From: Acidobacteriota bacterium
GTDB taxonomy: Bacteria; Acidobacteriota; Holophagae; Acanthopleuribacterales; Acanthopleuribacteraceae
Assembly: GCA_020637335.1 (NCBI GenBank)
Contig: JACJWC010000005.1
Location: 62,001 to 126,000, forward strand
DNA: 64,000 nucleotides
Direction: 5' to 3'
Position numbers and translations under genes: made by a program. The notes below the pieces were generated by a model that saw only the letters and a list, made by a program, of their open reading frames with translations, did not search any database and had not been told where the DNA came from. Shown here piece by piece: positions 44,374-53,892 of the stretch. Numbering within the stretch: the stretch's first letter is position 1; each line of letters starts with the position of its first letter.

Positions 44374-46071
44374 TCAGTAGCCGGCAGCCATGCCATCCTT
44401 ACGCGACTCACTGGCGGCATAATAGACTTTTTGCTCCGAATTGAAAAGAATCGCCTGATAACCGCCAAACCCGCCCAGCCCGTCGCGAATCGCATGACCG
44501 CGTCGGATCAACTCGCGGCGGACAGACCAAGGAATACCCCTTTCCAGTTCCACAAACCCACCGTCCGTCATAACCGATCCGGTCGGATCTGATGAGCCAA
44601 GGTGTTGCCAACGCGCATGATCCCCGGCCTCTTGTAGGTTCATGCCGAAATCGATCAGATTCACCAGGATCTGGACATGACCTTGCGGCTGCATATCGCC
44701 ACCCATGACCCCAAAACTCAGCCAGGGTTTTCCGTCCTTCAGCACAAATGCGGGAATGATCGTGTGGAATGGTCGTTTACCGGGTGCGTACACATTGGCG
44801 TGTTGCGGATCCAAATGAAAGAGCTGGCCACGATCCTGAAAACAAAAGCCCAGTCCGGGCACCACAATGCCGCTGCCCATTCCGCGGTAATTACTTTGGA
44901 TCAAAGCCACCATCATGCCGTCTTGGTCAGCCGTTGTCAGAAAAATTGTATCTCCGGTTTGGAGCGGGAAATGCCCTGCATCCAAGCGATGTGAGGCGCG
45001 ATCGCCAATCAAGCTGCGTCGTTCGGCGGCATAGGATTTACTGAGCAATTGCTGAATCGGCAACTGACAAAAGGCTGGATCCGCATAATAGCGAGCTCGG
45101 TCTTCGAATGCCAACTTCTTGGCTTCAATCAGGGTGTGAAGGGTTAATGCACTATCCGGCCCCCAGCTTTTTAGGTCAAAGCCTTCGAGAATATTCAGCA
45201 TTTGCAGAACAGCCAGGCCTTGGCCGTTAGGCGGAAGTTCATACACCTCATAACCGCGGTAATTTACGGAAATGGGGTCCACCCATTCACCTTTGTGTTC
45301 GGCAAGATCCCGATACGCCAGATAGCCACCATTCGCTTTGAAAAATTGGTCAATCTGTTTGGCAATCTCCCCGCGATAGAACACCTCGCGTCCCGATTTA
45401 GCTAGTTGGCGGTAGGTTGCGGCCAGGTCCGGATTGCGAAAAATTTGTCCCTTGATGGGTGCCGTTCCATTAATGGAGAAAGTGGCACCAAATGCTCCGG
45501 GCCGCTGTTGGTGCAAGCGCAGCCCAATCGCCCAGTAATAACCAATCAGCTCGGAAACAGGAAACCCCTCTTCGGCATAACTGATTGCGGGGGCAAGCAC
45601 CTGATCCATAGGCAGTTTTCCGAACTTTTGGTGCAAGGCAAACCAGCCATCAACTGCGCCGGGCACGGAAATGGGCAGAAACCCATACGGCGGAATTTCG
45701 TTCAGCCCCTGTTTGGCCAACTCTGCTTTTAACTGGGCCAGACTTAACCCTTTTGGCGATCGTCCGCTGCCGTTGTAACCAAAGAGACGCTGGGTTTTGG
45801 GGTCCCACACCAAGGCGAACAGATCACCGCCAACACCACAGCCCGTAGGTTCCATTAGACCCAGTGCCGCATTGGCCGCAATGGCTGCATCCACTGCGGA
45901 TCCGCCCTTCTTGAGGATATCAAGCGCAATACCAGTCGCGAGCGGTTGGGAGGTTGCAGCTGCGCCATGAGATGCAATGACCTCCGAGCGGGTAGCAAAA
46001 GCTTCGCCCGTGATGCGATCAATTTGCCCATACAGAAAAAGAGGTGTCAAGAGTAGGAAGAATTGGCGCAT
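44374..46071 (-). CDS. Periplasmic gamma-glutamyltransferase-family Ntn-hydrolase
   Basis: A 565-aa protein with signal MRQFFLLLTPLFLYG. It shows GGT-family landmarks: ASHGAAATSQPLATGIALDILKKGGSAVDAAIAANAALG near the N-terminus, then MEPTGCGVGGDLFAL, YNGSGRSP, and the autocleavage/nucleophile Thr in GDTIFLTTADQDG, followed by GMGSGIVVPGLGF and a C-terminal GVMGGDMQPQGHVQILVNL. The propeptide cleaves before the Thr to form two chains. The GDT variant (rather than TTHFS) is that of GGT-like acylases, so transfer of the gamma-glutamyl group from glutathione is likely but not certain. A membrane-protein gene follows 8 nt later. Confidence 0.9.
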   Translation of the reverse strand: MRQFFLLLTPLFLYGQIDRITGEAFATRSEVIASHGAAATSQPLATGIALDILKKGGSAVDAAIAANAALGLMEPTGCGVGGDLFALVWDPKTQRLFGYNGSGRSPKGLSLAQLKAELAKQGLNEIPPYGFLPISVPGAVDGWFALHQKFGKLPMDQVLAPAISYAEEGFPVSELIGYYWAIGLRLHQQRPGAFGATFSINGTAPIKGQIFRNPDLAATYRQLAKSGREVFYRGEIAKQIDQFFKANGGYLAYRDLAEHKGEWVDPISVNYRGYEVYELPPNGQGLAVLQMLNILEGFDLKSWGPDSALTLHTLIEAKKLAFEDRARYYADPAFCQLPIQQLLSKSYAAERRSLIGDRASHRLDAGHFPLQTGDTIFLTTADQDGMMVALIQSNYRGMGSGIVVPGLGFCFQDRGQLFHLDPQHANVYAPGKRPFHTIIPAFVLKDGKPWLSFGVMGGDMQPQGHVQILVNLIDFGMNLQEAGDHARWQHLGSSDPTGSVMTDGGFVELERGIPWSVRRELIRRGHAIRDGLGGFGGYQAILFNSEQKVYYAASESRKDGMAAGY

Positions 46072-46171
46072 CGTTAGCCCCCAGACAGGAAATTTGCATC
46101 CACTTTAACAAATCCGTGCAGAGGGTGCGTAATTCCCGTTTTGGAATTGAATTGGGGGTTCGCTTTTTTGG

Positions 46172-47095
46172 TTAGTAGCACAGGCGCAGTTGGCCGGGTA
46201 GACAGGTCACCTTCAGCGGTAAAGTGCCTTTTGATTCTCCATCTACATCGATCCAAACGGATTCGTCCGAGTAGGCACTCAAGTGTTGAGTCTCCACATC
46301 GCTTCCGCCTAGTTTTTCAAATTGGCCTCGGTATAACGCCGGAATATGCCGCAGGACATAACCGCGATGCCAATCTGGAAAAAGAGTTAAGCGCATTTTT
46401 CCGCTTTGCGGATCCGCTGGAGGGGCGATTGGAATGCCACCACCAAAAAATCGACCTTTGCACAGAGCGGCATTAAAAAGAGGCCCTTCATATTCGAAGT
46501 CATCTGCATTGAGTCTGACAACGGGGTTTTGGTAGGAAAACAAACATTTTAAGCTGGCCCAAAAATATACTGCCTTGCCGCCCAGTAGGCGAATTAGCGG
46601 TCCTGATTGCATGGCACAGCGATCGACAGAACCGGCCAGACCAAACGCAGCCACATTCAAGCCATAACAATGACTGGGCTGCCCTGCCCCATTTAGGAAT
46701 TCGAGCGACAAAACATCAACGCTTTGGATTCGGCCACGGATCAAGCCCTCAATCTGCCGATTCCATTGCCCATTAAGACCGAGCGTACGCAGATAATCCC
46801 CACCGGTTCCGCTTCCAATGAGGCCCAACGCGGCTGAGTCGGATCGGGTTTTTGCTTTAAACCAGCCATTGACGACCTCGTGGAAAGTGCCATCGCCGCC
46901 GACGGCAACAATTCGGGTTTGCCCTTGTTCCAGCGCTTCCGCGGTCATGTCGATCAAATGGCCCGGCCGTTCACTCCAGATGACTTCTGGATGGATGCCG
47001 TTTCTTTGTAGGAGGGACTGCAGTCTCCGCCAGCGGTTCCGGGTTTTTCCACCTGCACTGGCCGGGTTAACGAGAAAGAGGAAGGACTGGGCCAA
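46172..47095 (-). CDS. Diacylglycerol/lipid kinase family protein (YegS-like)
   Basis: A 307-aa protein. The start is a TTG at 47095 behind AGGAGG with 5-nt spacing; an ATG four bases earlier is out of frame. Family motifs are VNPASAGGKTRNRW near the N-terminus (the G-rich turn), IVAVGGDGTFHEVVNG (the nucleotide-binding GGDGT), GLIGSGTGGDYLRTL and the C-terminal VDGESKGTLPLKV. It phosphorylates a lipid such as diacylglycerol or a sphingoid base using ATP. It lies downstream of the RRM gene, which a hairpin separates. Confidence 0.9.
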   Translation of the reverse strand: MAQSFLFLVNPASAGGKTRNRWRRLQSLLQRNGIHPEVIWSERPGHLIDMTAEALEQGQTRIVAVGGDGTFHEVVNGWFKAKTRSDSAALGLIGSGTGGDYLRTLGLNGQWNRQIEGLIRGRIQSVDVLSLEFLNGAGQPSHCYGLNVAAFGLAGSVDRCAMQSGPLIRLLGGKAVYFWASLKCLFSYQNPVVRLNADDFEYEGPLFNAALCKGRFFGGGIPIAPPADPQSGKMRLTLFPDWHRGYVLRHIPALYRGQFEKLGGSDVETQHLSAYSDESVWIDVDGESKGTLPLKVTCLPGQLRLCY

Positions 47096-47113
47096 ACATG
47101 CCTCCTGAAACAG

Positions 47114-47139
47114 AAAAGGCGCTTCGAGAAGCGCCTTTT
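47114..47139 (-). terminator. Terminator between the RRM and lipid-kinase genes
   Basis: AAAAGGCGCTTC (47114-47125) pairs with GAAGCGCCTTTT (47128-47139). On the minus strand T4 follows, 20 nt after the RRM gene stop and before the kinase start. Confidence 0.75.
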
Positions 47140-47160
47140 CCCTGTTTGATAAAAAAAATC

Positions 47161-47448
47161 CTAATCCCGACGACCGCGGAACGGACGGCGTGGGCCGCGT
47201 TGTTCACGTTCTCGTGCCTCATTCACCAACAGATTCCGACCATTGTATTCCTGACCATTCAGGCTTTCGATGGCGGCATGGGCTTGTTCAGGGTCCATTT
47301 CCACAAAACCGAATCCCCGGGACCGTCCCGTTTCCCGATCCATAATAACCTTAGCGGAATGAACCGGACCATGCGGCTCAAACAGTTCGCGGATTTGGGC
47401 TTCAGTTGCGCTGTAGGGCAGGTTGCCTACAAAGATTGTTTTGAGCAT
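47161..47448 (-). CDS. Small RNA-binding protein with one RRM domain
   Basis: A 95-aa protein of the glycine-rich RRM type common in cyanobacteria and several other phyla. RNP2 is IFVGNL, RNP1 is RGFGFVEM, and the tail (AREREQRGPRRPFRGRRD) is Arg-rich, as is usual. It binds single-stranded RNA, and in many bacteria it is cold-induced. GAGGAG lies about 7 nt upstream. The gene has its own terminator. Confidence 0.93.
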   Translation of the reverse strand: MLKTIFVGNLPYSATEAQIRELFEPHGPVHSAKVIMDRETGRSRGFGFVEMDPEQAHAAIESLNGQEYNGRNLLVNEAREREQRGPRRPFRGRRD

Positions 47449-47598
47449 GATAACTCCTCAGGAAAGTAATATGCCAGGGCCTGAACCGCACGTGGTCTAA
47501 AGTGGACAAGTTGAACAAGCTTTACGATCTCCGGTGGTTTGAGGGAACAAGGCAAAACATTGTAGCATGGGCCCTACAGGTCGTGAAAAGAGCGATTT

Positions 47599-48330
47599 TT
47601 AGTCGTTTTTTGGCCAAGCCCAATTGCGTTCGGTCTGGCATAGGTCCAATGAATGGAAGAGGTCACGCCATTCGCTCGGCGGTGGACTGCTTGCAGTTGG
47701 CGCTTCATCGGTTTCTGTCCCCACAAAACAAATGAAACGTGCGTGTAACCATAACCGGTTTCTACCAAAATGCTGGGCGAAGAAGCGGTTTTGGTTCAAA
47801 TCCCCGTAGCGCGAATCGCCGATGACGGGATGGCGCAGATGGGCCGCATGTTTTCGTATCTGGTGCATGCGGCCCGTTTCCAACTGCACTTCACAAAGGG
47901 TGAAACGCGCGGAAGGAAAGCGCCAGCCTTGAACCGGAATTTTGAAGAGATGGACCGGCGTGAAAATCGTGACAGCCTCCACCTTTTCCGTTTTGCCATC
48001 CTCGAGGAGCGGGTAATCCACCCGTTGAGATTGGTCAATCCACCCGCGTAGAATCGCCACATAAACCTTCTTAAACAATCCCTGTTGCATGGCCTGGCCC
48101 CAGCGCGAAGCGGCCTTTGCATTTTTGGCAAACAGCACCAAGCCGGAAGTAGGTCGGTCCAAACGATGGATCGGGTAGACCGGATATCCTAACTGGTCCC
48201 GCAGTACCTGAAGAAGGAAAGGACCCTCGCGGTTCAAACCGGAGCGGTGAACCATCCAACCAGCCGGCTTTTCCACTGCAATCCAATCTCGGCCTTCTGC
48301 ACAAACCGGCAACAGGTATGACGAATCCAC
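47599..48330 (-). CDS. Pseudouridine synthase, RluA/TruC type
   Basis: A 243-aa protein starting at GTG (48328-48330) with GGAG about 11 nt upstream. It has the RluA-family catalytic motif IHRLDRPTSGLVLFAKN (Asp in HRLDRPTSG) and CEVQLETGRMHQIRKHAAHLRHPVIGDSRYG. The HRLDRPTSGLVLF form and the length without an S4 domain are characteristic of TruC (tRNA U65 in E. coli) and its relatives. It isomerises uridine in RNA. The exact target is not proven. A short tail (SLDLCQTERNWAWPKND) follows. Confidence 0.93.
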   Translation of the reverse strand: MDSSYLLPVCAEGRDWIAVEKPAGWMVHRSGLNREGPFLLQVLRDQLGYPVYPIHRLDRPTSGLVLFAKNAKAASRWGQAMQQGLFKKVYVAILRGWIDQSQRVDYPLLEDGKTEKVEAVTIFTPVHLFKIPVQGWRFPSARFTLCEVQLETGRMHQIRKHAAHLRHPVIGDSRYGDLNQNRFFAQHFGRNRLWLHARFICFVGTETDEAPTASSPPPSEWRDLFHSLDLCQTERNWAWPKND

Positions 48331-48391
48331 CGTTTTCCAATCTCCTCAGACATGTTTAGAATAAAAACTTTGTCGCATAAAGGAGACTAAC

Positions 48392-50515
48392 ATGAATCTG
48401 TTTTTGATTTTTTTTGGCGTAATTGCCGTGTCCGGTGGCCAAGGACCGGATGGTGATCCCAAACATCCGCAGACCGAAAAAGTGCCGCTGGAGGAAACCT
48501 TGCACGGTGTAAAGGTAAGTGATCCCTATCGCTGGCTGGAAGATTTGGACAGTGAAAATACCCATCAATGGGTTACGATGCAAAACAAACATACCTTTGC
48601 TTATCTGGAAACCCTGGCCGAGCGAAAACCGATCCGAGAACGCTTGGAAAAGCTGTGGAATTATGAAAAATACGGCCTGCCCCAAGCGCATGGTTCACGT
48701 TTTTTCTTTTACAAAAACGATGGTCTGCAGAACCAGTATGTTTTGTATTGGCAAACCGACTTAAATGCAGAACCAAAGGTTTTGTTGGATCCCAACAACC
48801 TTTCGAGCGATGGAACGGTTGCCCTCAATGGAACCGCAATTAGCCCAGACGGAAAATATCTGGCGTACGGTTTGTCGCAATCAGGCAGCGATTGGGTGGA
48901 ATGGCATGTTCGCGACGTTGAAACCGGAAAAGATCTCAGTGATCACATCAAGTGGGTCAAATTTTCAGATGCTTCCTGGCTGCGAGACAATTCTGGATTC
49001 TTCTACAGCCGTTACGACGAGCCCAAAGCCGGACAGGAAATGGAAGATGCCAACTACTTCCAAAAAGTCTTTTTCCATAAACTCGGAACGGAACAGGCGC
49101 AGGATGTGCTGGTCTATGAACGACCGGACCAGAAAGAATGGGGTTTTGGTGCTCAAGTCACCGAGGACGGTAACTACCTCATTCTTGGCGTTTGGCAAGG
49201 CACCGATAACCGCAACCGGGTCTTTTATAAAGATTTAAAAGCTGACAATGCCAAGGTAGTCGAGTTCCTCAAGGATTTCGATGCCGAATACACCTTCATC
49301 GCCAATCAAGGCACGGTCTTTTATTTCCAAACCAACCTAGATGCGCCTCGACGCAAAGTAATTGCCATCGACATCAACAAACCGGACCGCGCCAATTGGA
49401 AAACCATTGTGGCCGAAAAAAAAGATACCCTTTCGGGCGTTTCCGTTTGTAAGGACCGTTTGGTTTTGCATTACATGGCCGACGCCAAGTCGGTGGTGCA
49501 CTTGGTGGATTTTGAGGGTAACAGCAAAGGTGAATTGCCCTTGCCTGGCCTGGGTACCGTAGGTCTCTCGACCAACCCCGAATCCAGCACGATCTATTTT
49601 TCCTTCTCGAGTTTTAATACTCCGGGCAGCCAATACAGCTATGACGTAACCAACGGGAAGAGCGCCTTGATCCGCCAACCCAAATTGGCCTTTAACCCAG
49701 ATGATTTTGAAACCAAACAGGTCTTTTACACGAGTAAAGATGGGACAAAAGTGCCCATGTTCATTTGCTACAAAAAAGACCTATTCACCGGAAAACCCCA
49801 ACCCACCTATCTTTACGGTTACGGTGGTTTTGATATTTCCCTCACCCCCAGTTTCTCGGTCAGCAAACTGGTCTGGATGGAAATGGGTGGCATTTACGCC
49901 ATGCCCAATTTAAGAGGCGGCGGCGAATACGGCCAGGAATGGCATTTGGCTGGGACCAAGGAGAAGAAACAAAACGTTTTTGATGACTTTATTGCGGCGG
50001 GCGAGTACCTGATTGCCCAGGGTTACACAACCCCGCAGCAATTGGCCATTGGCGGTGGAAGCAATGGTGGCCTTTTGGTCGGTGCAACCTTAAATCAACG
50101 ACCGGACTTGTTTGCGGCTGCCTTGCCTGCTGTTGGCGTTATGGATATGTTGCGCTTTCACAAATTTACAATTGGCTGGGCTTGGGTGAGCGACTATGGT
50201 TCGCCCGATGATCCGGAAATGTTTCAGGTTTTACGCGCTTATTCGCCTTACCACAACGTTAAACCGGGAACCCACTACCCTGCTGTCATGGTCTTGACCT
50301 CCGATCACGATGATCGGGTCGTGCCCAGCCACAGCTTTAAGTACGCAGCAGCCTTACAAGAAGCCCAAGCAGGTGATGCGCCCATTCTGATCCGGATCGA
50401 AACCAAAGCCGGCCATGGTGCGGGGAAACCCACCAGCAAAGTCATTGAAGAGGAAGCGGACCGTTGGGCCTTCCTGTTCAAAAACCTGGGCATGCAGAAA
50501 CTGCCCTTTTCCTAA
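48392..50515 (+). CDS. Periplasmic prolyl oligopeptidase (S9A)
   Basis: A 707-aa protein with a hydrophobic leader (MNLFLIFFGVIAVSGG), so exported. The N-terminal DPYRWLEDLDSENTHQWV segment and the seven-bladed propeller are typical of prolyl endopeptidases. The alpha/beta-hydrolase part has the nucleophile GGGSNGGLLVGA, the Asp in TSDHDDRVVPSHSFK and the His in KAGHGAGKP; PNLRGGGEYGQEWH is also conserved. It cleaves short peptides after proline. AAAGGAG precedes the ATG. It is monocistronic, with a strong hairpin after the stop. Confidence 0.96.
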   Translation: MNLFLIFFGVIAVSGGQGPDGDPKHPQTEKVPLEETLHGVKVSDPYRWLEDLDSENTHQWVTMQNKHTFAYLETLAERKPIRERLEKLWNYEKYGLPQAHGSRFFFYKNDGLQNQYVLYWQTDLNAEPKVLLDPNNLSSDGTVALNGTAISPDGKYLAYGLSQSGSDWVEWHVRDVETGKDLSDHIKWVKFSDASWLRDNSGFFYSRYDEPKAGQEMEDANYFQKVFFHKLGTEQAQDVLVYERPDQKEWGFGAQVTEDGNYLILGVWQGTDNRNRVFYKDLKADNAKVVEFLKDFDAEYTFIANQGTVFYFQTNLDAPRRKVIAIDINKPDRANWKTIVAEKKDTLSGVSVCKDRLVLHYMADAKSVVHLVDFEGNSKGELPLPGLGTVGLSTNPESSTIYFSFSSFNTPGSQYSYDVTNGKSALIRQPKLAFNPDDFETKQVFYTSKDGTKVPMFICYKKDLFTGKPQPTYLYGYGGFDISLTPSFSVSKLVWMEMGGIYAMPNLRGGGEYGQEWHLAGTKEKKQNVFDDFIAAGEYLIAQGYTTPQQLAIGGGSNGGLLVGATLNQRPDLFAAALPAVGVMDMLRFHKFTIGWAWVSDYGSPDDPEMFQVLRAYSPYHNVKPGTHYPAVMVLTSDHDDRVVPSHSFKYAAALQEAQAGDAPILIRIETKAGHGAGKPTSKVIEEEADRWAFLFKNLGMQKLPFS

Positions 50516-50521
50516 ACAGAT

Positions 50522-50550
50522 ATGGGCCCCGAACTTGGGGCCCATTTTTT
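50522..50550 (+). terminator. Terminator after prolyl oligopeptidase
   Basis: ATGGGCCCC (50522-50530) pairs with GGGGCCCAT (50537-50545) with a 6-nt loop, followed by T6. The tail touches the stop of the convergent DUF481 gene. Confidence 0.88.
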
Positions 50551-51382
50551 AGAAATTGAGAACGATTGAAGTTGTGAAAACGTAATCCAATTCGTCCAGT
50601 TCATAGAGGACCGTGCCATTGGGGCTGCCATCGGTCAGCAATGGGATTTTTTTGAAGGCCGGCTGATTGTCGTAGATTAAATTGAGACCGATCTTAAGCG
50701 CCATCTTATCGGATAGGTTGGAAATAACGGCCAGTTTCATGTCCGACCGCCAGTCCTCGCCTTCTTCCAAGTTAAAAACACTTACCCAATCATTGGCGAA
50801 CTTGGTGCGTTCGGTAAAGCCGTGGAAGTGGTTGAGTTCAAAACGTAAGCCCGCATAAGCCCCATCAAAATTGGGCGGTTCATCAACGGGTGTTTCGTCG
50901 GTGTACTGCAGGCCATAACTGGTGCGGAACTTACGCGTATCCGTGTCGCGCCATTGATTGGTGATACCAACCGAAGCGGCATAGCGGTTTTTGATGCCAG
51001 CCGGTTCATTGCGGTCCCAATCGATACCGACAAAACCGTGCAAGCGCTCGCTATACTTCTTCTGGGCCGCTGCACTGAAATAATATTTGTCCTGAGTGGT
51101 TTCGGTGACCGAATCCTCATTAATTTCATAATCCTCCAAGCTACCAACAGCGGTGCGTGTGGTTTTGGTGGATTCCACTTTATTGGCGCCAAATTTAAGC
51201 GAAAACTCATAACCATCCCATTTGTAGGCGAAGTTATTGGCCAAACCAAAGGTAAAGGCTTCCGAATTTCCACCGGAGTTAATAATCGAGAGTTCGGCCT
51301 GATCAGACCAATTGGAGTTGGCTGATTCCTGAGCCAACAGCATGGCTGAAGCGCATGCTAAAACCAAAAAGAAACGAGACAT
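50549..51382 (-). CDS. DUF481-family outer-membrane protein
   Basis: The start at 51382 gives MSRFFLVLACASAMLLAQ, a standard signal peptide, and 277 aa. The mature part begins WSDQAELSIINSGGNSEAFTFGLANNF and is made of amphipathic strands ending in Phe (TTSIVLNF), as in YdiY/DUF481 barrels. LHGFVGIDWDRNEPAGIKNRYAASVG is a typical internal segment. It is probably a 12-stranded outer-membrane barrel of unknown function. GGGAG lies about 10 nt upstream. It is divergent from a methyltransferase gene. Confidence 0.85.
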   Translation of the reverse strand: MSRFFLVLACASAMLLAQESANSNWSDQAELSIINSGGNSEAFTFGLANNFAYKWDGYEFSLKFGANKVESTKTTRTAVGSLEDYEINEDSVTETTQDKYYFSAAAQKKYSERLHGFVGIDWDRNEPAGIKNRYAASVGITNQWRDTDTRKFRTSYGLQYTDETPVDEPPNFDGAYAGLRFELNHFHGFTERTKFANDWVSVFNLEEGEDWRSDMKLAVISNLSDKMALKIGLNLIYDNQPAFKKIPLLTDGSPNGTVLYELDELDYVFTTSIVLNF

Positions 51383-51522
51383 AGATGAATTCTCCCACGT
51401 GTTTTTATCGTCCCGGTCGCGACTCCCCATTATAAAAAGGAATTGGGTGTGACCATGAGAATAAAGCGCAAGGAAGTTGCCTTGAACGATTTGATTGAAT
51501 AGACTGTCGGCCGGAGGTTTTC

Positions 51523-52197
51523 ATGAAAATCGTGCATCTTTCAACCCAGGAAGGTTATAACCGTTGGGCCGAAGCCTATGACGCCTTTGAAAACCCTCTA
51601 GTCGCCTTGGACCAATACCTCCTACCTCAATCTATGCCTGAATTTAGCGGGAAACGCGTTTTGGACTTGGGTTGTGGAACCGGACGTTATTTGAGCCACT
51701 TTCAAAAGGCCGATTCGGTTTTGGCCTGCGATTTTTCCAGTGGCATGTTGGAAAAAGCGCGCATCAAGGCAAGCTCTTTGGCCCAAGTTGAATTTGCTGA
51801 GGTTGATGTGAATCGACCCTTTCCCTTTCAGGATCAGACCTTTGACTTTTTGTTCAGTTCGCTCGTCTTGGAACATGTGGTGGATATAAATCACTTTTTT
51901 CGTTCGTGTTTTCGTTTTGCGGCGCCGGGTGCGTCTTTGCTGATGAGCACCATGCATCCGGCCATGTTCCTGCGTCAGACCCAAGCCCATTTCCAGGATG
52001 GCGATACCGAATTCCGATTTGAATCCTTCCCGCATCAAGTTTCTGAATTTGTCATGGCGCTTATAACGACCGGCTGGCAGGTGAAAAACGTCTCTGAAAC
52101 CGTTATCAATTCGGAATGGGTAGACAGCATTCCCAAATGGTCAAAGTGGATGGATTGGCCAGTCCACCTGACCTTACAGGCCCAAAAATCGACCTAA
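51523..52197 (+). CDS. Class I SAM-dependent methyltransferase
   Basis: A 224-aa protein with motif I VLDLGCGTGRYL, motif II VLACDFSSGMLEKA, and FLFSSLVLEHVVD at motif IV. The C-terminal half (ALITTGWQVKNVSETVIN) carries the usual late strands. It probably methylates a small molecule. It has the same overall pattern as ubiquinone/menaquinone-type and small-molecule methyltransferases but no decisive specificity residues. It ends overlapping the convergent thioesterase stop by 4 nt. CGGAGG lies 5-6 nt before the ATG. Confidence 0.85.
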   Translation: MKIVHLSTQEGYNRWAEAYDAFENPLVALDQYLLPQSMPEFSGKRVLDLGCGTGRYLSHFQKADSVLACDFSSGMLEKARIKASSLAQVEFAEVDVNRPFPFQDQTFDFLFSSLVLEHVVDINHFFRSCFRFAAPGASLLMSTMHPAMFLRQTQAHFQDGDTEFRFESFPHQVSEFVMALITTGWQVKNVSETVINSEWVDSIPKWSKWMDWPVHLTLQAQKST

Positions 52198-52646
52198 CTT
52201 TTGAGGCTGGTTGCCAGTTCTTCGAAACCTTCGGTTCGCGCCATTTCGCGCAACAGGTTGGCTAATGGTTCTGGCGGCGCAATTAAGCTTCGCGCCTTTA
52301 GGTCCATCCATCCACCCGTTGTCATGACCTCGGCCGCGAGCCGACCATCGCTTTTATAAAATCGATTGCACAATTTCATGCGCGAAGCATCTGAACTCAG
52401 ACCGCCCAGTTCAAAACTGACTTTGATGCCTTCCAAAAGTTTAAATTCTTTGAAATACGTCACTTCATCCTTGCGCACCACGGGACCAATGCGCAGTTGA
52501 GCAAAGGACTCTATCGGGAAACCATGTTCGGCAAAAAAACGCATGCGTGTAGTTGCGGCCATATCTAAAAAGGCAGTATTGCGCATATGGCCATTGGCAT
52601 CCAAATCGCCCCAGCCTACCTGAAATTCTGCGTGATAGGCGATCAT
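52194..52646 (-). CDS. Hotdog-fold acyl-CoA thioesterase (4HBT family)
   Basis: A 150-aa protein. The catalytic-loop motif is WGDLDANGHMRNTAF (the Asp of the 4-hydroxybenzoyl-CoA thioesterase family), followed by the hotdog helix and strands (EVTYFKEFKLLEGIKVSFELGGL). It probably hydrolyses acyl-CoA esters. Its start overlaps the patatin stop (ATGA), so the two are translationally coupled, which suggests lipid turnover: patatin releases fatty acids and the thioesterase acts on their CoA esters. That pairing is inference. Confidence 0.88.
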   Translation of the reverse strand: MIAYHAEFQVGWGDLDANGHMRNTAFLDMAATTRMRFFAEHGFPIESFAQLRIGPVVRKDEVTYFKEFKLLEGIKVSFELGGLSSDASRMKLCNRFYKSDGRLAAEVMTTGGWMDLKARSLIAPPEPLANLLREMARTEGFEELATSLKS

Positions 52647-53845
52647 GGTTGGCTCAACATATTTTCCAGTTGGTGTAGCGCATCTTGAAGTTGGCGTGTG
52701 ACGGGGGCGGATTCGGCCTTGGTCATTCCGACCGACTCGTAAATGCTGCGGTTTTCGGACCCAAACACTTCTTCGCGCGCGATAATGTTAAACGGGCTGA
52801 GAACTTCCAAAATCTCGGCTTTGCGTTCGCGCAGTTGCTCAAGCGTTTTCCGGTAAGCGTGGTCCAGTAGGGTGTGGCGTACACTGAAACTGAGAATATT
52901 GGTGAAGTACATGGTGTAATCATCGCGCTTGGGTTCAAACAACAGGATCTTTGCATCTTTGAATCGGTTGCGGTAAGCGTTATGTCCCACTTTCATTCGG
53001 GAATAAATCAGGGTTCGAACCGATTGGTGCATAACACCCAACAACCCGCGGTCGATCAGGCGACCACGGCGCATAAATCCCGTTTCAACCGTTTTGTGGG
53101 TATCCACCGGAACAATGGGGTTTAGGGCAATTAAAACTTCGATTCCGCGATCCAGCAAAACCGAGGCGTTCATGGTGCGCAGGAGCACACCATCCACATA
53201 ACTGCGGCCATTAATTTCAACCGGAGGATAGACGCCTGGCAGCGCAGTTGAGGCCTGAACCGCTTTTGAAACGGGAACATCCTTCCACTTATCGGATCCA
53301 AAAACGACGGCCTGGGCAGAATCTAAATCGGAGGCCACCACAAACAAGCGATCGTTCATGTCATGAAACGAATTACTGCAACCTTCCTGTTCAAACAATT
53401 GCGAGAGAAAGGTTTCTAGCGGTTGATTTTCAAAAATCCCCTCTGGTAAGGCACGCAACAAAACGCCCAGGCTGCGCAGCCACTTGTTGCCTGCAGTTCC
53501 GCGCATGGTTGCGACGTCCCATAAACGTTTGGGGATCTGTTTGGACCTTTCCAACATGCGGCCCATTGCCGGTTTAAAAAACAGATCGCTGGACAAATGT
53601 AGCGATTCGGCCTTGGCATCAATTAAGGCCCGGCACAAGCGTTTGCTGCTAATGCCATTGACCAGGCAGGCTGAAACCAAGCTGCCAGCGCTGATGCCAA
53701 CATATCCGCCCAGCCGGCAGAAATCGATACCTAAAAAGGCATCATCAATGGCACGTAATGCGCCAGCTTCATAAATTGCCCCACCGATTCCACCACCCGC
53801 CAAAGCGAGTCCGATCTTGGGGTGTTGAACTGTTTGAATTGCCAT
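52643..53845 (-). CDS. Patatin-like phospholipase
   Basis: A 400-aa protein. The oxyanion segment GLALAGGGIGGAIYEAGAL is at residues 12-30, the nucleophile Ser52 lies in GYVGISAGSLVS, and the catalytic Asp is in GRSYVDGVLLRT. The rest is helical, with a C-terminal region (EEVFGSENRSIYESV) lacking a membrane segment. It hydrolyses acyl lipids at a Ser-Asp dyad. It has no signal peptide. It overlaps the downstream thioesterase gene by 4 nt (ATGA). A 9-bp hairpin separates it from the upstream phasin gene. Confidence 0.92.
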   Translation of the reverse strand: MAIQTVQHPKIGLALAGGGIGGAIYEAGALRAIDDAFLGIDFCRLGGYVGISAGSLVSACLVNGISSKRLCRALIDAKAESLHLSSDLFFKPAMGRMLERSKQIPKRLWDVATMRGTAGNKWLRSLGVLLRALPEGIFENQPLETFLSQLFEQEGCSNSFHDMNDRLFVVASDLDSAQAVVFGSDKWKDVPVSKAVQASTALPGVYPPVEINGRSYVDGVLLRTMNASVLLDRGIEVLIALNPIVPVDTHKTVETGFMRRGRLIDRGLLGVMHQSVRTLIYSRMKVGHNAYRNRFKDAKILLFEPKRDDYTMYFTNILSFSVRHTLLDHAYRKTLEQLRERKAEILEVLSPFNIIAREEVFGSENRSIYESVGMTKAESAPVTRQLQDALHQLENMLSQP

Positions 53846-53892
53846 TCAGAATTTCCTCGTGCCCATTCTTCCACAGGTCACGAAAGAGTCAA

